Shown: positions 41,534 to 53,513, counted from the first letter of the stretch. The stretch is 64,000 nucleotides of DNA from Bradyrhizobium sp. MOS003 (GCF_003020125.1 NZ_PYFW01000001.1:1-64000); one strand, 5' to 3'. The notes: generated by a model not told the origin, from the letters alone. Made by a program: numbers and translations.

Positions 41534-42124
41534 ATGAGCGCACATGAAAGCATGGAGCATGCCGAGCACGCCGAACACGCGTCCGGCTCGAACAAGAAGA
41601 TCGCGCTCCTGATCGCCGTGCTGGCGCTGTTCCTGGCGATCTCGGAAACGCTCGGCAAGGGCGCCCAGACCGAATCGATCAGCAAAAACGTCGAGGGCGC
41701 AAATCTCTGGGCTTTCTTCCAGGCTAAGAGCATCCGCCGTACCGTGGTGGTGACCGCAGCAGAGCAGGGCAAGCTGACGCTGGCCGGCACCACCGACGAC
41801 GCCATGAAGGCCGTGGTGCAGAAGCAGGTCGACGACTGGACCAAGACCGCGCAGCGCTACCGCTCCGAGCCGGAGACCGGCGAAGGCACCGAGCAGCTCG
41901 CCGAGAAGGCCAAGCACGCCGAGCACGAGCGCGACGAGGCGACCGCGAAATACCATCATTTCGAGCTGGCGTCCGCCGCCTTCCAGATCGGCATCGTGCT
42001 GGCCTCAGCCACCATCATCACCGGCATGTTCGCGCTGGCCTATGTCGCCGGCATCCTGACGCTAGGCGGCATCCTCATGACCGCGCTCGGCCTGTGGTGG
42101 CCGCATCTGGTGCATTTGCATTGA
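41534..42124 (+). CDS. DUF4337 family membrane protein
   Basis: A 196-residue protein matching the DUF4337 pattern: a Glu/His-rich N-terminus (MEHAEHAEHASGSNKK), a membrane segment (IALLIAVLALFLAISETLG), a cytoplasmic or periplasmic helical portion (about 40-140) with charged heptads, and two closing membrane segments (FQIGIVLASATIITGMFALA and LTLGGILMTALGLWWPHL). GGAGGGGAATC directly precedes the ATG at 41534, deciding the start over the open frame to 41471. Function unknown; it may be a small channel-associated or stress-membrane protein, but no evidence is visible. Confidence 0.82.
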   Translation: MSAHESMEHAEHAEHASGSNKKIALLIAVLALFLAISETLGKGAQTESISKNVEGANLWAFFQAKSIRRTVVVTAAEQGKLTLAGTTDDAMKAVVQKQVDDWTKTAQRYRSEPETGEGTEQLAEKAKHAEHERDEATAKYHHFELASAAFQIGIVLASATIITGMFALAYVAGILTLGGILMTALGLWWPHLVHLH

Positions 42125-42147
42125 GGGGTTGAGGCCGGCCCTCACCG

Positions 42148-42230
42148 CGTCATTGCGAGGAGCAAAGCGACGAAGCAATCCAGAATCTCTCCGCGAAAGA
42201 CTGGATTGCTTCGCTGCGCTCGCAATGACG
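42148..42230. repeat. CGTCATTGCGAGG palindromic repeat, copy 4
   Basis: An 83-base unit, in inverse orientation to copies 1-3 judged by the asymmetry of its arms (CGAGGAGCAAAGCGACGAAGC on the left). It lies between the convergent DUF4337 gene and the membrane protein at 42259. Confidence 0.88.
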
Positions 42231-42258
42231 GCGGCACGAAGCGGGCCTTCTCAACGGC

Positions 42259-42789
42259 TCACCGCGCCTGGTGCACGCTCTTGCGGAAGCGCTGGATCAG
42301 ACGCAGCGTGCGGGACGACCAGCCTTCGCCGTTACCGGAGATCAGCTCGCGGATGCGACGCTTGATCGGGTCGACCAGCTCGGACGCCTTGGCGCGCAGC
42401 TTGAGCACCAGATCGTAGATGCGCTCGAACCAGCGCATCTCGAGCAGCTTGTCGCGCGTGACGTCGAACACGAAGGCGGTGACGCCGACGCCGAGCATCT
42501 TGGCGAACAAGAACGTGGACATGCCGGTGAGCCAGTATTCATGCGTGAGCAGATACAGGCCGACCAGCTTGAGCGGAAACAGCGGAAGGATCGGCACCGC
42601 GAACACGATCAGCGTCATGGCCGGCGGGAGCGCATCGACACGCTCCGTCAGCCATTGCTTGAAGCGTGCGAGCGGAATGATTGCGACAATCCGCGCGACG
42701 ATCGGTTCGAGATGGTCCCACAGCCAGGCCTCGATCAGGAAGATGATCGCAAGCAGGACCCAGACCGGTTGAAGAAGGCGGCGCAACAT
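42259..42789 (-). CDS. Conserved hypothetical membrane protein, 176 residues
   Basis: Three hydrophobic segments are seen: VWVLLAIIFLIEAWLW (about 8-23), MTLIVFAVPILPLFPLKLVG (about 57-76), and STFLFAKMLGVGVTAFVF (about 90-107). A basic C-terminal cytoplasmic tail follows. I do not recognise the family; proteins of this length with the WDHLEPIV segment occur widely in Bradyrhizobium as hypothetical proteins. ATG 42789 gives a membrane-compatible N-terminus; the frame is open to 42957 but the extension is Ser/Arg-rich. It is immediately downstream of lpd on the same strand, 34 bases apart, so it may be the last gene of the TCA operon. Confidence 0.75.
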   Translation of the reverse strand: MLRRLLQPVWVLLAIIFLIEAWLWDHLEPIVARIVAIIPLARFKQWLTERVDALPPAMTLIVFAVPILPLFPLKLVGLYLLTHEYWLTGMSTFLFAKMLGVGVTAFVFDVTRDKLLEMRWFERIYDLVLKLRAKASELVDPIKRRIRELISGNGEGWSSRTLRLIQRFRKSVHQAR

Positions 42790-42823
42790 GTGTTTCCCGC
42801 CCGATTCGGCGCTGGGCGCGTTG

Positions 42824-44224
42824 CTACATATGGATGGCCCGCTTGCCGACTGCAAGCGCAGCCTCCTTGACGGCCTCCGACCGGGTCGGATGCGCGTGGC
42901 AGGTGCGCGCGAGATCTTCCGCACTACCGCCAAACTCCATGAGAACGCAGGCTTCATGGATCATTTCGCCGGCTTCTCGGCCGATAATGTGCACGCCGAG
43001 CACGCGATCGGTCTTCGCATCTGCGAGAATCTTCACGAAGCCGTCGGTGGTCTGGTTGACCTTGGAGCGGCCGTTCGCGGTGAAGGGAAACTTCCCGACG
43101 GTATAAGCTACGCCCGCCTGCTTCAGCTCCTCCTCGGTCTTGCCGACGGAAGACACTTCCGGCGTGGTATACACGACGCCCGGGATCACATCGTAATTCA
43201 CGTGGCCGGCTTGCCCCGCGATGATCTCCGCGACCGCAACACCTTCGTCCTCGGCCTTGTGCGCGAGCATCGGGCCTGCGACGACGTCGCCGATGGCATA
43301 GACGCCCTTCACGCTGGTGGCGAAATGCGGATCGATCTGCACGCGGCCACGGGGATCGAGCGCGACGCCGGCCTCTTTCAGGCCGAGCGCGTCGGTGTAG
43401 GGCACGCGGCCGATGCAGACCAGAACGACGTCGGCCTCCAACGTCTCGGCGGCGCCGCCGGCGGCGGGCTCGATCGTCGCCTTCAGCGTCTTGCCTGACG
43501 TGTCGACGGCGGTGACCTTGGCGCCGAGCTTGAACGCAAAGCCCTGCTTTTCCAGGATGCGCTGGAATTGCTTGGCGATCTCGCCGTCCATGCCCGGCAG
43601 GATGCGATCGAGGAATTCGACGACGACGACTTCGGCGCCGAGACGCTTCCACACCGAGCCGAGCTCGAGGCCGATCACGCCGGCGCCGACGATCAGCAGC
43701 TTGCCGGGGACCTTGTCGAGCGAGAGCGCGCCGGTCGAGGACACGATGCGCTTCTCGTCGATCTCGATGCCCTTGAGGCGTGCGATGTCGGAGCCGGTGG
43801 CGATCACGATGTTCTTGGTCTCGATCGTCTGCGACTTGCCGTCGGCAGAGACTTCGACCTTGCCGGTTCCCAGGATCTTGCCGGTGCCCTTGAGCACGTC
43901 GACCTTGTTCTTCTTCATCAGGAACTCGACGCCCTTGACGTTGCCGTCGATGCCCTGCTGCTTGAAGTTCATCATCGCGGGCAGATCGAGCTTCGGCGAG
44001 GACACCGACACGCCCATCTTGGCGAAGGAGTGTCCCGCTTCCTCGAACATTTCGGACGCATGCAACAGCGCCTTCGAGGGCATGCAGCCGACATTGAGGC
44101 AAGTGCCGCCGAGCGTGGCGTTCTTTTCGACCACGGCGACCTTCATGCCGAGCTGGCTGGCGCGCACCGCGCAGACATAACCGCCAGGTCCGGTGCCGAT
44201 GACGACGAGATCGTAGGTAGCCAT
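42824..44224 (-). CDS. lpdA: Dihydrolipoyl dehydrogenase (E3)
   Basis: A 466-residue FAD-dependent disulfide oxidoreductase. The FAD-binding GxGxxG is [15 protein letters not shown], the redox cysteines are C42 and C47 in [16 protein letters not shown], an NAD-binding motif [14 protein letters not shown] follows, and the C-terminal [13 protein letters not shown] supplies the active-site His-Glu of the partner subunit. It reoxidises the lipoyl groups of 2-oxoglutarate dehydrogenase E2, encoded by sucB upstream in the same operon. Location at the end of mdh-suc-lpd suggests it serves the 2-oxoglutarate complex. Confidence 0.97.
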   Translation of the reverse strand: MATYDLVVIGTGPGGYVCAVRASQLGMKVAVVEKNATLGGTCLNVGCMPSKALLHASEMFEEAGHSFAKMGVSVSSPKLDLPAMMNFKQQGIDGNVKGVEFLMKKNKVDVLKGTGKILGTGKVEVSADGKSQTIETKNIVIATGSDIARLKGIEIDEKRIVSSTGALSLDKVPGKLLIVGAGVIGLELGSVWKRLGAEVVVVEFLDRILPGMDGEIAKQFQRILEKQGFAFKLGAKVTAVDTSGKTLKATIEPAAGGAAETLEADVVLVCIGRVPYTDALGLKEAGVALDPRGRVQIDPHFATSVKGVYAIGDVVAGPMLAHKAEDEGVAVAEIIAGQAGHVNYDVIPGVVYTTPEVSSVGKTEEELKQAGVAYTVGKFPFTANGRSKVNQTTDGFVKILADAKTDRVLGVHIIGREAGEMIHEACVLMEFGGSAEDLARTCHAHPTRSEAVKEAALAVGKRAIHM

Positions 44225-44281
44225 GAGAGAAAGTCCCGTAGGTTTAGCGTGATGAGATCGTGTCAGCGTCCGCGCGGCGCG

Positions 44282-45031
44282 TCAGCGTCCGCCTGATACA
44301 TCGAGCGTGGCTGCAGTGACGTAGGAGGCCTCGTCCGACATCAGCCAGACGATGGCGTTGGCGATTTCGTCCGCGGTGCCGACGCGCTTCATCGGCACCA
44401 TATGCGCCAGGCGATGATGCCGGTCGGGCTCGCCGCCGGAGGCGTGGATTTCGGTGTCGATCAGGCCGGGGCGGATACCCGCAACGCGAATGCCTTCACC
44501 CGCAACCTCATAGCCGAGGCCGGTGGTGAAGGAATCGATCGCGCCCTTGGACGCTGCATAATCGACATAGGTGTTGGGCGCGCCGAGCTTGGCAGCGACC
44601 GACGACAGATTGACGATGACGCCGCCCTTGCCGCCGTGCCTGGTCGACATGCGCTTGACGGCTTCGCGTGCGCAGAGGATGGAGCCGGTGACGTTGACCG
44701 CCATCACGCGCTGGATGCGCTCGGCCGACATTTCGTCGACGCGCACGCCGCTCGTCCCGACGATGCCGCCGTTGTTGACGAGCGCGCCGAGGGTGCCGAA
44801 CTTGTCGGCTTGCTTGAACAGGTCGACGATGTCGCGCTCCTCGGCGACGTCGCATTTCACCGCGATCGCCTTGCCGTTGCTGGCCTCGATCAGCGCGACC
44901 ACCTCGTCGGCGGCCTTCTTGTTGCTGGCATAGCCGACCACGACCCGGTAGCCGCGCGCGGCCGCCGCAAGCGCGGTCGCCCGCCCGATGCCGCGGCTGC
45001 CGCCGGTGATGACAACGACTTTATCCGTCAC
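44282..45031 (-). CDS. SDR family oxidoreductase inside the TCA operon
   Basis: A 249-residue classical short-chain dehydrogenase/reductase. The cofactor-binding TGGSRGIGRATALAAA (about 8-23) is typical; NNGG replaces the usual NNAG. The catalytic Ser, Tyr and Lys lie in VNLSSVAAK and YVDYAASKGAID. An YxxxK pattern is thus intact. Related proteins are annotated as glucose 1-dehydrogenase or 3-oxoacyl-ACP reductase-like; the substrate cannot be told. The GTG at 45031 was chosen because GGAGGCGCGC precedes it; an ATG 12 bases upstream is possible. It sits between sucB and lpdA, which are normally adjacent. Confidence 0.86.
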   Translation of the reverse strand: MTDKVVVITGGSRGIGRATALAAAARGYRVVVGYASNKKAADEVVALIEASNGKAIAVKCDVAEERDIVDLFKQADKFGTLGALVNNGGIVGTSGVRVDEMSAERIQRVMAVNVTGSILCAREAVKRMSTRHGGKGGVIVNLSSVAAKLGAPNTYVDYAASKGAIDSFTTGLGYEVAGEGIRVAGIRPGLIDTEIHASGGEPDRHHRLAHMVPMKRVGTADEIANAIVWLMSDEASYVTAATLDVSGGR

Positions 45032-45095
45032 GCGCGCCTCCATGGTTCGACACGCGCCGTCGCACGGAGCGACGGCGCTCGCAGAGCATCAGGAA

Positions 45096-46337
45096 TCAGA
45101 GATCGAGCACCAGGCGCGCCGGATCTTCCAGGCTCTCCTTGACGCGAACCAGGAAGGTGACGGCTTCCTTGCCGTCGATCACGCGGTGATCGTAGGACAG
45201 CGCCAGATACATCATCGGGCGCACCTCGATCTTGCCGCCGACGACCATCGGCCGCTCCTGGATCTTGTGCATGCCGAGGATGCCGGACTGCGGCGCGTTC
45301 AGGATCGGGGTCGACATCAGCGAGCCGTAGATGCCGCCATTGGTGATGGTGAAGGTGCCGCCCTGCATCTCGTCGATCTTGAGCTGGCCGTCACGGGCGC
45401 GGCGGCCGAAATCGGCGATGCCCTTCTCGATGTCGGCGATCGACTTGTTGTCGCAGTCGCGCACCACGGGCACGACGAGGCCCTTGTCGGTGCCGACGGC
45501 GACGCCGATGTGGTAGTAGTTCTTGTAGATCAGGTCGGTGCCGTCGATCTCGGCGTTGACGGCCGGGATGTCCTTCAGCGCCTGCACGACGGCCTTGGTG
45601 AAGAAACCCATGAAGCCGAGCTTGGAGCCGTGCTTCTTCTCGAACGCGTCCTTGTAGTGCGCACGCAGCGCCATCACGTTGGTCATGTCGACCTCGTTGA
45701 AGGTCGTCAGCATGGCCGCGGTGTTCTGCACGTCCTTGAGGCGGCGCGCGATGGTCTGGCGCAAGCGGGTCATCTTGACGCGCTCTTCGCGGGCGGCGTC
45801 ATCGGCCGGCGAAGGCGCGCGCACCTGCACGGCGGCGGCGGGTTGGTTGACCGGGGTCGGCGCCGAGGCCGCACGCTCGATCGCAGCGAGCATGTCGCCC
45901 TTGGTGACGCGGCCGTCCTTGCCGGAGCCCGGAACGGTGGAGGCATCGACGCCGGTCTCGGCCGAGAGCTTGCGCACGGACGGGGCGAGCGGCGCGTCGG
46001 CCGGCGGCGCCTTCGCGGCCGGAGCCGGTACGGCAGCAGCAGCGGCGGCAGGAGCAGCAGCGGCGGGCTTGGCGGGCGCAGCAGCGGGCTTGGCCGCACC
46101 TGCACCATCGGTGATCTGGCCGAGCAGCGCGCCGACCGCAACCGTCGTACCGTCGGCGGCGATGATCTCGCTCAGCGTCCCCGCGGATGGCGCCGGGACT
46201 TCGATGGTGACCTTGTCGGTCTCGAGCTCCACCAGGGGCTCGTCGACCGCGACGGGGTCGCCGGCCTTCTTGAACCAGCGGCCGATGGTGGCCTCGGTGA
46301 CGGATTCGCCGAGCGTCGGCACACGAATTTCAGTCAT
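45096..46337 (-). CDS. sucB: 2-oxoglutarate dehydrogenase E2 (dihydrolipoyl succinyltransferase)
   Basis: A 413-residue E2 subunit. The lipoyl domain (1-75) carries the lipoyl-lysine at K42 in [17 protein letters not shown]. An Ala/Pro-rich linker (about 80-120), a peripheral-subunit-binding domain (about 128-160; [20 protein letters not shown]) and the catalytic domain follow, ending with [17 protein letters not shown] with the active His and Asp. One lipoyl domain is present, as in alphaproteobacterial SucB. It is downstream of sucA with a palindromic repeat in the spacer. Confidence 0.97.
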   Translation of the reverse strand: MTEIRVPTLGESVTEATIGRWFKKAGDPVAVDEPLVELETDKVTIEVPAPSAGTLSEIIAADGTTVAVGALLGQITDGAGAAKPAAAPAKPAAAAPAAAAAAVPAPAAKAPPADAPLAPSVRKLSAETGVDASTVPGSGKDGRVTKGDMLAAIERAASAPTPVNQPAAAVQVRAPSPADDAAREERVKMTRLRQTIARRLKDVQNTAAMLTTFNEVDMTNVMALRAHYKDAFEKKHGSKLGFMGFFTKAVVQALKDIPAVNAEIDGTDLIYKNYYHIGVAVGTDKGLVVPVVRDCDNKSIADIEKGIADFGRRARDGQLKIDEMQGGTFTITNGGIYGSLMSTPILNAPQSGILGMHKIQERPMVVGGKIEVRPMMYLALSYDHRVIDGKEAVTFLVRVKESLEDPARLVLDL

Positions 46338-46380
46338 GGTCTTTTCCTTAAGGGATCGCCAATGCGGTCGTGAATTTAAA

Positions 46381-46481
46381 CGTCATGCCCCGCGAAGGCG
46401 GGGCATCCAGCACATCGCGACGTTCGTTCTCATCACGAGAGTCGCGGTGTACTGGATTGCCCGCCTTCGCGGGCGATGACG
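46381..46481. repeat. Palindromic repeat inside the TCA operon (sucA-sucB spacer)
   Basis: The unit reads CGTCATGCCCCGCGAAGGCGG on the left and CCGCCTTCGCGGGCGATGACG on the right, so the ends pair extensively; the inner arms GGCATCCAG and CTGGATTGCC pair in turn. It lies between the sucA stop and the sucB start and should form a folded spacer in the mRNA. Confidence 0.85.
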
Positions 46482-46497
46482 GCGTCCTAAAAAATTC

Positions 46498-49467
46498 TCA
46501 GCTCAGTGCTTCGTCCAGGAACGCCTTTAACTGAGCCTGATGCTTGGACATCAGACCCGTGGCGGTCGCGGCGGAAGCGGCGCGGCCGACATAACGCGGA
46601 CGCCGGCTCGCGCCGTTCACCTGGTTCAGCACCCATTCCAGATAGGGCTCGATGAAGTGCCAGGCACCCATGTTGCGGGGCTCTTCCTGGCACCACACCA
46701 CTTCGGCCTTCTTGAAGCGAGACAGCTCGGCCACCAGCGCCTTCAGCGGCACCGGATAGAGCTGCTCGACGCGCATCAAATAGATGTCGTCGATGCCGCG
46801 CTTCTCGCGCTCCTCGTAGAGATCGTAATAGACCTTGCCGGAGCACAGCACGATGCGGCGGACCTTCTCGTCCGGAACGAGCTTGATCGGCTCGCTCGGC
46901 AGCATCTGGGCGTCATCATAGAGAATGCGATGGAACGTCGTTCCCTTCGCGAGCTCCTCGATGCGCGACACCGCCCGCTTGTGGCGCAGCAGCGACTTCG
47001 GCGTCATCAGGATCAGCGGCTTGCGGATCTCGCGATGGAGCTGCCGGCGCAGCACGTGGAAGTAGTTCGCCGGCGTGGTCGGGTAGACCACCTGCATGTT
47101 GTCTTCCGCGCACATCTGCAGGAAACGCTCCAGACGCGCCGAGGAATGCTCCGGTCCCTGGCCCTCATAGCCGTGCGGCAAGAGGCAGACGAGGCCGGAC
47201 ATGCGCAGCCATTTGCGCTCGCCCGAGGAGATGAACTGGTCGAACACGACCTGCGCACCGTTGGCGAAATCGCCGAACTGGGCTTCCCAGAGGGTCAGCG
47301 TGTTCGGCTCGGCGAGCGAATAGCCGTATTCGAAGCCGAGCACGGCTTCTTCCGACAGCAGCGAGTTGATGACCTCGTAATGGCCTTGCTCGTTGCCGAG
47401 ATGGTTGAACGGCGTGTAGCGGCTCTCGTCCTCCTGGTCGATCAGGACCGAGTGGCGCTGCGAGAAGGTGCCGCGCTCGGAATCCTGGCCGGACAGGCGG
47501 ACATGGTGTTTCTCGTTGAGAAGCGTGCAGAACGCCAGCGCCTCGCCGGTCGCCCAGTCGATGCCCGCGTTGCCGTCGATCGCCTTGGCGCGGTTTTCCA
47601 GGAAACGCTGGATGGTGCGGTGGACGCGAAAACCATCCGGCACCTTGGTGATCTTGCGGCCGATGTCCTTCAGCGTGGCGATGTCGACGCCGGTGACACC
47701 GCGTCGCGCATCCTCCTCCTGATCGGCGATCTTGAAGCCGGCCCACTTGCCGTCGAGCCAGTCGGCCTTGTTCGGTTTGTAGCCGGAGCCGGCTTCGAGT
47801 TCGGCATCGAGCCGCGCGCGCCAGTCCGCCTTGGCCTTTTCGACCTCGCCCTCGGTCAGCACGCCTTCGCTGATCAGGCGACGGGCGTAGAGTTCGAGCG
47901 TGGACGGATGGGCCGCGATCTTCTTGTACATCACCGGCTGGGTGAAAGCCGGCTCGTCGCCTTCGTTATGGCCATGCCTGCGATAGCAGAACATGTCGAT
48001 GACGACGGGCTTGTGGAATTTCTGCCGGAACTCGGTCGCGACCTTGGCCGCGAACACGACGGCTTCCGGATCGTCGCCGTTGACGTGGAAGATCGGCGCG
48101 TCGATCATCTTCGCCACATCCGACGGATAGGGCGAAGAGCGCGAGTAACGCGGATAGGTGGTGAAGCCGATCTGGTTGTTGACGATGAAGTGCACGGAGC
48201 CGCCGGTACGGTAGCCCTTCAGGTCGGACAGACCGAAGCACTCGGCCACCACGCCCTGGCCGGCGAACGCGGCGTCGCCATGCATCAAGAGCGGCATCAC
48301 GGAGATGCGCATGTCAGGCGGATCGCCGTGCTGGTCCTGCTTCGCACGCACCTTGCCGAGCACCACGGGATCGACGATCTCGAGATGCGAGGGGTTGGCG
48401 GTCAGCGACAGATGGATGCGGTTGCCGTCGAACTCGCGGTCCGAGGACGCGCCAAGGTGATATTTGACGTCGCCCGAGCCTTCGACCGCGTCGGGATTGG
48501 CCGAGCCGCCCTTGAACTCGTGGAACAGGGCGCGGTGCGCCTTGCCCATCACCTGCGTGAGCACGTTGAGGCGGCCGCGATGCGGCATGCCCAGCACGAT
48601 CTCCTTCACGCCGAGATTGCCGCCGCGCTTGATGATCTGCTCGAGCGCGGGGATCAGCGATTCGGCGCCGTCCAGACCGAAGCGCTTGGTGCCGGTGAAT
48701 TTGGTGTCGCAGAACTTTTCGAAGCCCTCGGCCTCGACCAGCTTCATCAGGATGGCGCGGCGACCTTCGCGGGTGAACGAGATCTCCTTGTCCGGACCCT
48801 CGATGCGCTCCTGGATCCAGGCCTTCTGCGCTGCGTTGCTGATGTGCATGAACTCGACGCCGAGCGTCTGGCAATAGGTGCGCTCGCAGATCGCGGTGAT
48901 CTCGCGCAGGCTGCCGTATTCGAGACCGAGCACGTGGTCGAGGAAGATCTTGCGGTCGAAATCGGCTTCGCTGAAGCCGTAGGTGCGCGGGTCGAGTTCT
49001 TCGCGGTTGCGGGGAGCTTCGATGCCGAGCGGGTCGAGCTTGGCGTGGAAGTGACCGCGCATGCGGTAGGCGCGGATCAGCATCAGGGCGCGGACGGAAT
49101 CGCGTGTCGCCTGGAGCAATTCGGCGGACGAAATACCGGCACCCTTGTCGCCCGCCTTGGCCTGGGCCTTGGCGGCAATCTTGCTGCCGACCGCCTTCTC
49201 GACTTCCGCCCAATTGCCGTCGAGCGCGGAGGTCAGGTCATCCTGCGGCGTCAGCGGCCAGTTGGCGCGCTCCCAGGACGGGCCCTGGGCGTTCTTCCGG
49301 ACGTCGTCCGGCTGGTCCTTCAGGCTCTTGAAGAACTCCTGCCACTCGGCGTCGACCGAGGACGGGTCCTTCTCGTAGCGGGCGTAGATTTCGTCGATGT
49401 AGGTGGCGTTGGTGCCCTGCAAAAAGGAGGACAAGGCAAAGGCTGCGTTCGCGTCCTGGCGAGACAT
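46498..49467 (-). CDS. sucA: 2-oxoglutarate dehydrogenase E1 component
   Basis: A 989-residue thiamine-diphosphate enzyme that decarboxylates 2-oxoglutarate and succinylates E2. The N-terminal short helix MSRQDANAAFALSSFLQGTN is typical for E1o; the catalytic region has GMPHRGRLNVL, HGDAAFAGQGVVAECF, the ThDP-site segment HVNGDDPEAVVFAAKVA, and YRRHGHNEGDEP; later VWCQEEPRNMGAW. The start at 49467 was taken from family alignment; the open frame extends to 49551. Upstream is sucD in the same orientation, 136 bases away. Confidence 0.98.
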   Translation of the reverse strand: MSRQDANAAFALSSFLQGTNATYIDEIYARYEKDPSSVDAEWQEFFKSLKDQPDDVRKNAQGPSWERANWPLTPQDDLTSALDGNWAEVEKAVGSKIAAKAQAKAGDKGAGISSAELLQATRDSVRALMLIRAYRMRGHFHAKLDPLGIEAPRNREELDPRTYGFSEADFDRKIFLDHVLGLEYGSLREITAICERTYCQTLGVEFMHISNAAQKAWIQERIEGPDKEISFTREGRRAILMKLVEAEGFEKFCDTKFTGTKRFGLDGAESLIPALEQIIKRGGNLGVKEIVLGMPHRGRLNVLTQVMGKAHRALFHEFKGGSANPDAVEGSGDVKYHLGASSDREFDGNRIHLSLTANPSHLEIVDPVVLGKVRAKQDQHGDPPDMRISVMPLLMHGDAAFAGQGVVAECFGLSDLKGYRTGGSVHFIVNNQIGFTTYPRYSRSSPYPSDVAKMIDAPIFHVNGDDPEAVVFAAKVATEFRQKFHKPVVIDMFCYRRHGHNEGDEPAFTQPVMYKKIAAHPSTLELYARRLISEGVLTEGEVEKAKADWRARLDAELEAGSGYKPNKADWLDGKWAGFKIADQEEDARRGVTGVDIATLKDIGRKITKVPDGFRVHRTIQRFLENRAKAIDGNAGIDWATGEALAFCTLLNEKHHVRLSGQDSERGTFSQRHSVLIDQEDESRYTPFNHLGNEQGHYEVINSLLSEEAVLGFEYGYSLAEPNTLTLWEAQFGDFANGAQVVFDQFISSGERKWLRMSGLVCLLPHGYEGQGPEHSSARLERFLQMCAEDNMQVVYPTTPANYFHVLRRQLHREIRKPLILMTPKSLLRHKRAVSRIEELAKGTTFHRILYDDAQMLPSEPIKLVPDEKVRRIVLCSGKVYYDLYEEREKRGIDDIYLMRVEQLYPVPLKALVAELSRFKKAEVVWCQEEPRNMGAWHFIEPYLEWVLNQVNGASRRPRYVGRAASAATATGLMSKHQAQLKAFLDEALS

Positions 49468-49603
49468 ACTGGAGTTCCTGGCAATTTCGGTTGCGCATAG
49501 CAAACGGCGCTGGCACCGAGCTCCCCGGCAGAGGCTCGGCGCGACAGGCACCCTTTACCCTATTTGCTGCGAAACTTCGCCCGGAAAAGTACGAAGAAGT
49601 GAA

Positions 49604-50488
49604 TTAGCTTTTCAACTTTTCGGCAAGCGTGTGTCCGAGGCGGGCGGGAGACGGAGAGACTGTAATCCCTGCCGATTTCATTGCGTCGGTCTTGGAACCG
49701 GCGTCGCCTTTACCGCCCGAAATGATCGCGCCGGCATGGCCCATGCGGCGGCCGGGAGGCGCGGTCACGCCGGCAATGAAACCGACCATCGGCTTCTTGC
49801 GGCCACGCTTGGCCTCGTCCTTGAGGAACTGGGCGGCGTCCTCCTCGGCGGAACCACCGATCTCGCCGATCATGATGATCGACTCGGTCTTGGGGTCGCC
49901 GAGCAGCATCTCGAGCACGTCGATGAACTCGGTTCCCTTGACCGGGTCGCCGCCGATGCCGACCGCGGTGGTCTGGCCGAGGCCTTCCTGGGAGGTCTGG
50001 AACACGGCTTCATAGGTCAGCGTGCCTGAGCGGGAGACGATGCCGACCGAGCCGGTCTTGAAGATGTTGGCCGGCATAATGCCGATCTTGCACTCGCCGG
50101 CGGTCATGACGCCCGGGCAGTTCGGCCCGATCAGGCGCGACTTGGAGCCGGCCAGCGAACGCTTCACGCGCACCATGTCGATGACCGGAATGCCTTCGGT
50201 GATGCAGACGATCAGCGGGATCTCGGCGTCGATGGCCTCGCAGATCGCATCGGCCGCGCCCGGCGGCGGCACATAGATCACCGACGCATCCGCCCCGGTC
50301 TTCTCACGCGCCTCGCGCACGGTGTCGAACACCGGCAGGCCCAGATGCGTCGCACCGCCTTTGCCCGGCGAGGTGCCGCCGACCATCTTGGTGCCATAGG
50401 CGATCGCGGCCTCCGAATGGAAGGTGCCGTTCTTGCCGGTGAAGCCCTGGCAGATGACCTTGGTGTTCTTGTCGATGAGGATGGACAT
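49604..50488 (-). CDS. sucD: Succinyl-CoA synthetase subunit alpha
   Basis: A 294-residue subunit with the CoA-binding Rossmann domain ([20 protein letters not shown]) and the active-site histidine in [18 protein letters not shown] (about 250), which is phosphorylated during catalysis. It pairs with SucC to convert succinyl-CoA to succinate with nucleotide triphosphate synthesis. In this operon a 159-residue gene separates it from sucC, an unusual insertion. Confidence 0.98.
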   Translation of the reverse strand: MSILIDKNTKVICQGFTGKNGTFHSEAAIAYGTKMVGGTSPGKGGATHLGLPVFDTVREAREKTGADASVIYVPPPGAADAICEAIDAEIPLIVCITEGIPVIDMVRVKRSLAGSKSRLIGPNCPGVMTAGECKIGIMPANIFKTGSVGIVSRSGTLTYEAVFQTSQEGLGQTTAVGIGGDPVKGTEFIDVLEMLLGDPKTESIIMIGEIGGSAEEDAAQFLKDEAKRGRKKPMVGFIAGVTAPPGRRMGHAGAIISGGKGDAGSKTDAMKSAGITVSPSPARLGHTLAEKLKS

Positions 50489-50521
50489 GAGGTCTGCTTT
50501 CGCGAACTAACGAGTGAGAGG

Positions 50522-51001
50522 TCAGTGGATGCGGCGGTAGACGCCGGTAAGCACGTCAGCCCAGCCTTCCGCGTCCGGCGAGAACTGAATCTTCAACGAA
50601 TAGGAATTGTCGTCGATGGTTTCGTAGACGTGGCGCGCATTGCCGCGGAGCGAGCCGCGCACCAGCGTGAGGGTCTTGCCGACCCACCCGCCGGAAGCGG
50701 GCGAGGGTGGCGTGTATCCGAGCGAATCGTACCAGAACAATTTGTAGGTCCGGTCGTCGCGGTCGTAGGTGAAGATGCCGTGGGTGGCGAAGACCTGCTT
50801 GCCGTCGCGCATCTGGACGCTGTCCTGGATCAGGTAGAACCCATTGAGGTCCATGCGCGCGACGGTGCGCGAGGTCGCCGGCCCGCCGTCGGTCCAGCGC
50901 GACGGGAAGACCACCTCTTCGCCATCCCATTCGCCGGCGAACGCGGCGAGGCGCGCGTGCTCGGCAAGCGGGGATGATGCAGCGAGATGGTCCTGGGCCA
51001 T
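50522..51001 (-). CDS. DUF1579-like protein encoded between sucC and sucD
   Basis: A 159-residue, mostly beta-stranded protein of the DUF1579-type barrel: FAGEWDGEEVVFPSRW, then DLNGFYLIQDSVQMRDGK, then GIFTYDRDDRTYKLFWYDS, and a closing YSLKIQFSPDAEGWADVLTGVY. Such proteins show a lipocalin-like fold with unknown ligand. The gene starts four bases after the sucC stop and ends 33 bases before the sucD start, so it is co-transcribed with the succinyl-CoA synthetase subunits. No signal peptide. Role unknown; the fixed position suggests a link to the complex or just neutral insertion. Confidence 0.82.
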   Translation of the reverse strand: MAQDHLAASSPLAEHARLAAFAGEWDGEEVVFPSRWTDGGPATSRTVARMDLNGFYLIQDSVQMRDGKQVFATHGIFTYDRDDRTYKLFWYDSLGYTPPSPASGGWVGKTLTLVRGSLRGNARHVYETIDDNSYSLKIQFSPDAEGWADVLTGVYRRIH

Positions 51002-51005
51002 GGCG

Positions 51006-52202
<1,197 letters not shown>

Positions 52203-52373
52203 ATGGTCGCTCCCTGAACCCGCGGGCGGTGACCTCTTGGGCCCACCTCAGTCTTGTGGCTGGCATACCATATACCACAGGAACTGCAAACCCGGATTCT
52301 CTGCCTTCAAATCTCTGGACTGCCGGATCCGAAAACCCCCGCCAAGCTCGTCAGCGGGACCCCGGAAGTGAAA

Positions 52374-52402
52374 CCGCCGAAGACCGGGTAGGTCTTCGGC
52401 GG
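52374..52402 (-). terminator. Strong hairpin between mdh and sucC
   Basis: CCGCCGAAGACC (52374-52385) and GGTCTTCGGCGG (52391-52402) are perfect reverse complements with a 5-base loop. On the minus strand it follows the mdh stop by about 12 bases and is succeeded by TTTCACTTCC, so it can stop or attenuate transcription between mdh and sucC and unbalance their expression. Confidence 0.75.
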
Positions 52403-52414
52403 GGGATGCTTGCA

Positions 52415-53431
<1,017 letters not shown>

Positions 53432-53513
53432 TTATCCCTTTCGCCTCCCCCGTTCAAGTCGCCGGATGCCCAATTGTCGGGCTTGGCGCGATAGCACCCA
53501 TACAAGCCCGTGA

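Noticed and set aside
46540..49500. A 986-codon open frame antisense to sucA
   Set aside because: GC-rich genes often leave a long open antisense frame. It has no recognisable domain, no ribosome-binding site and is the mirror of a highly conserved gene.
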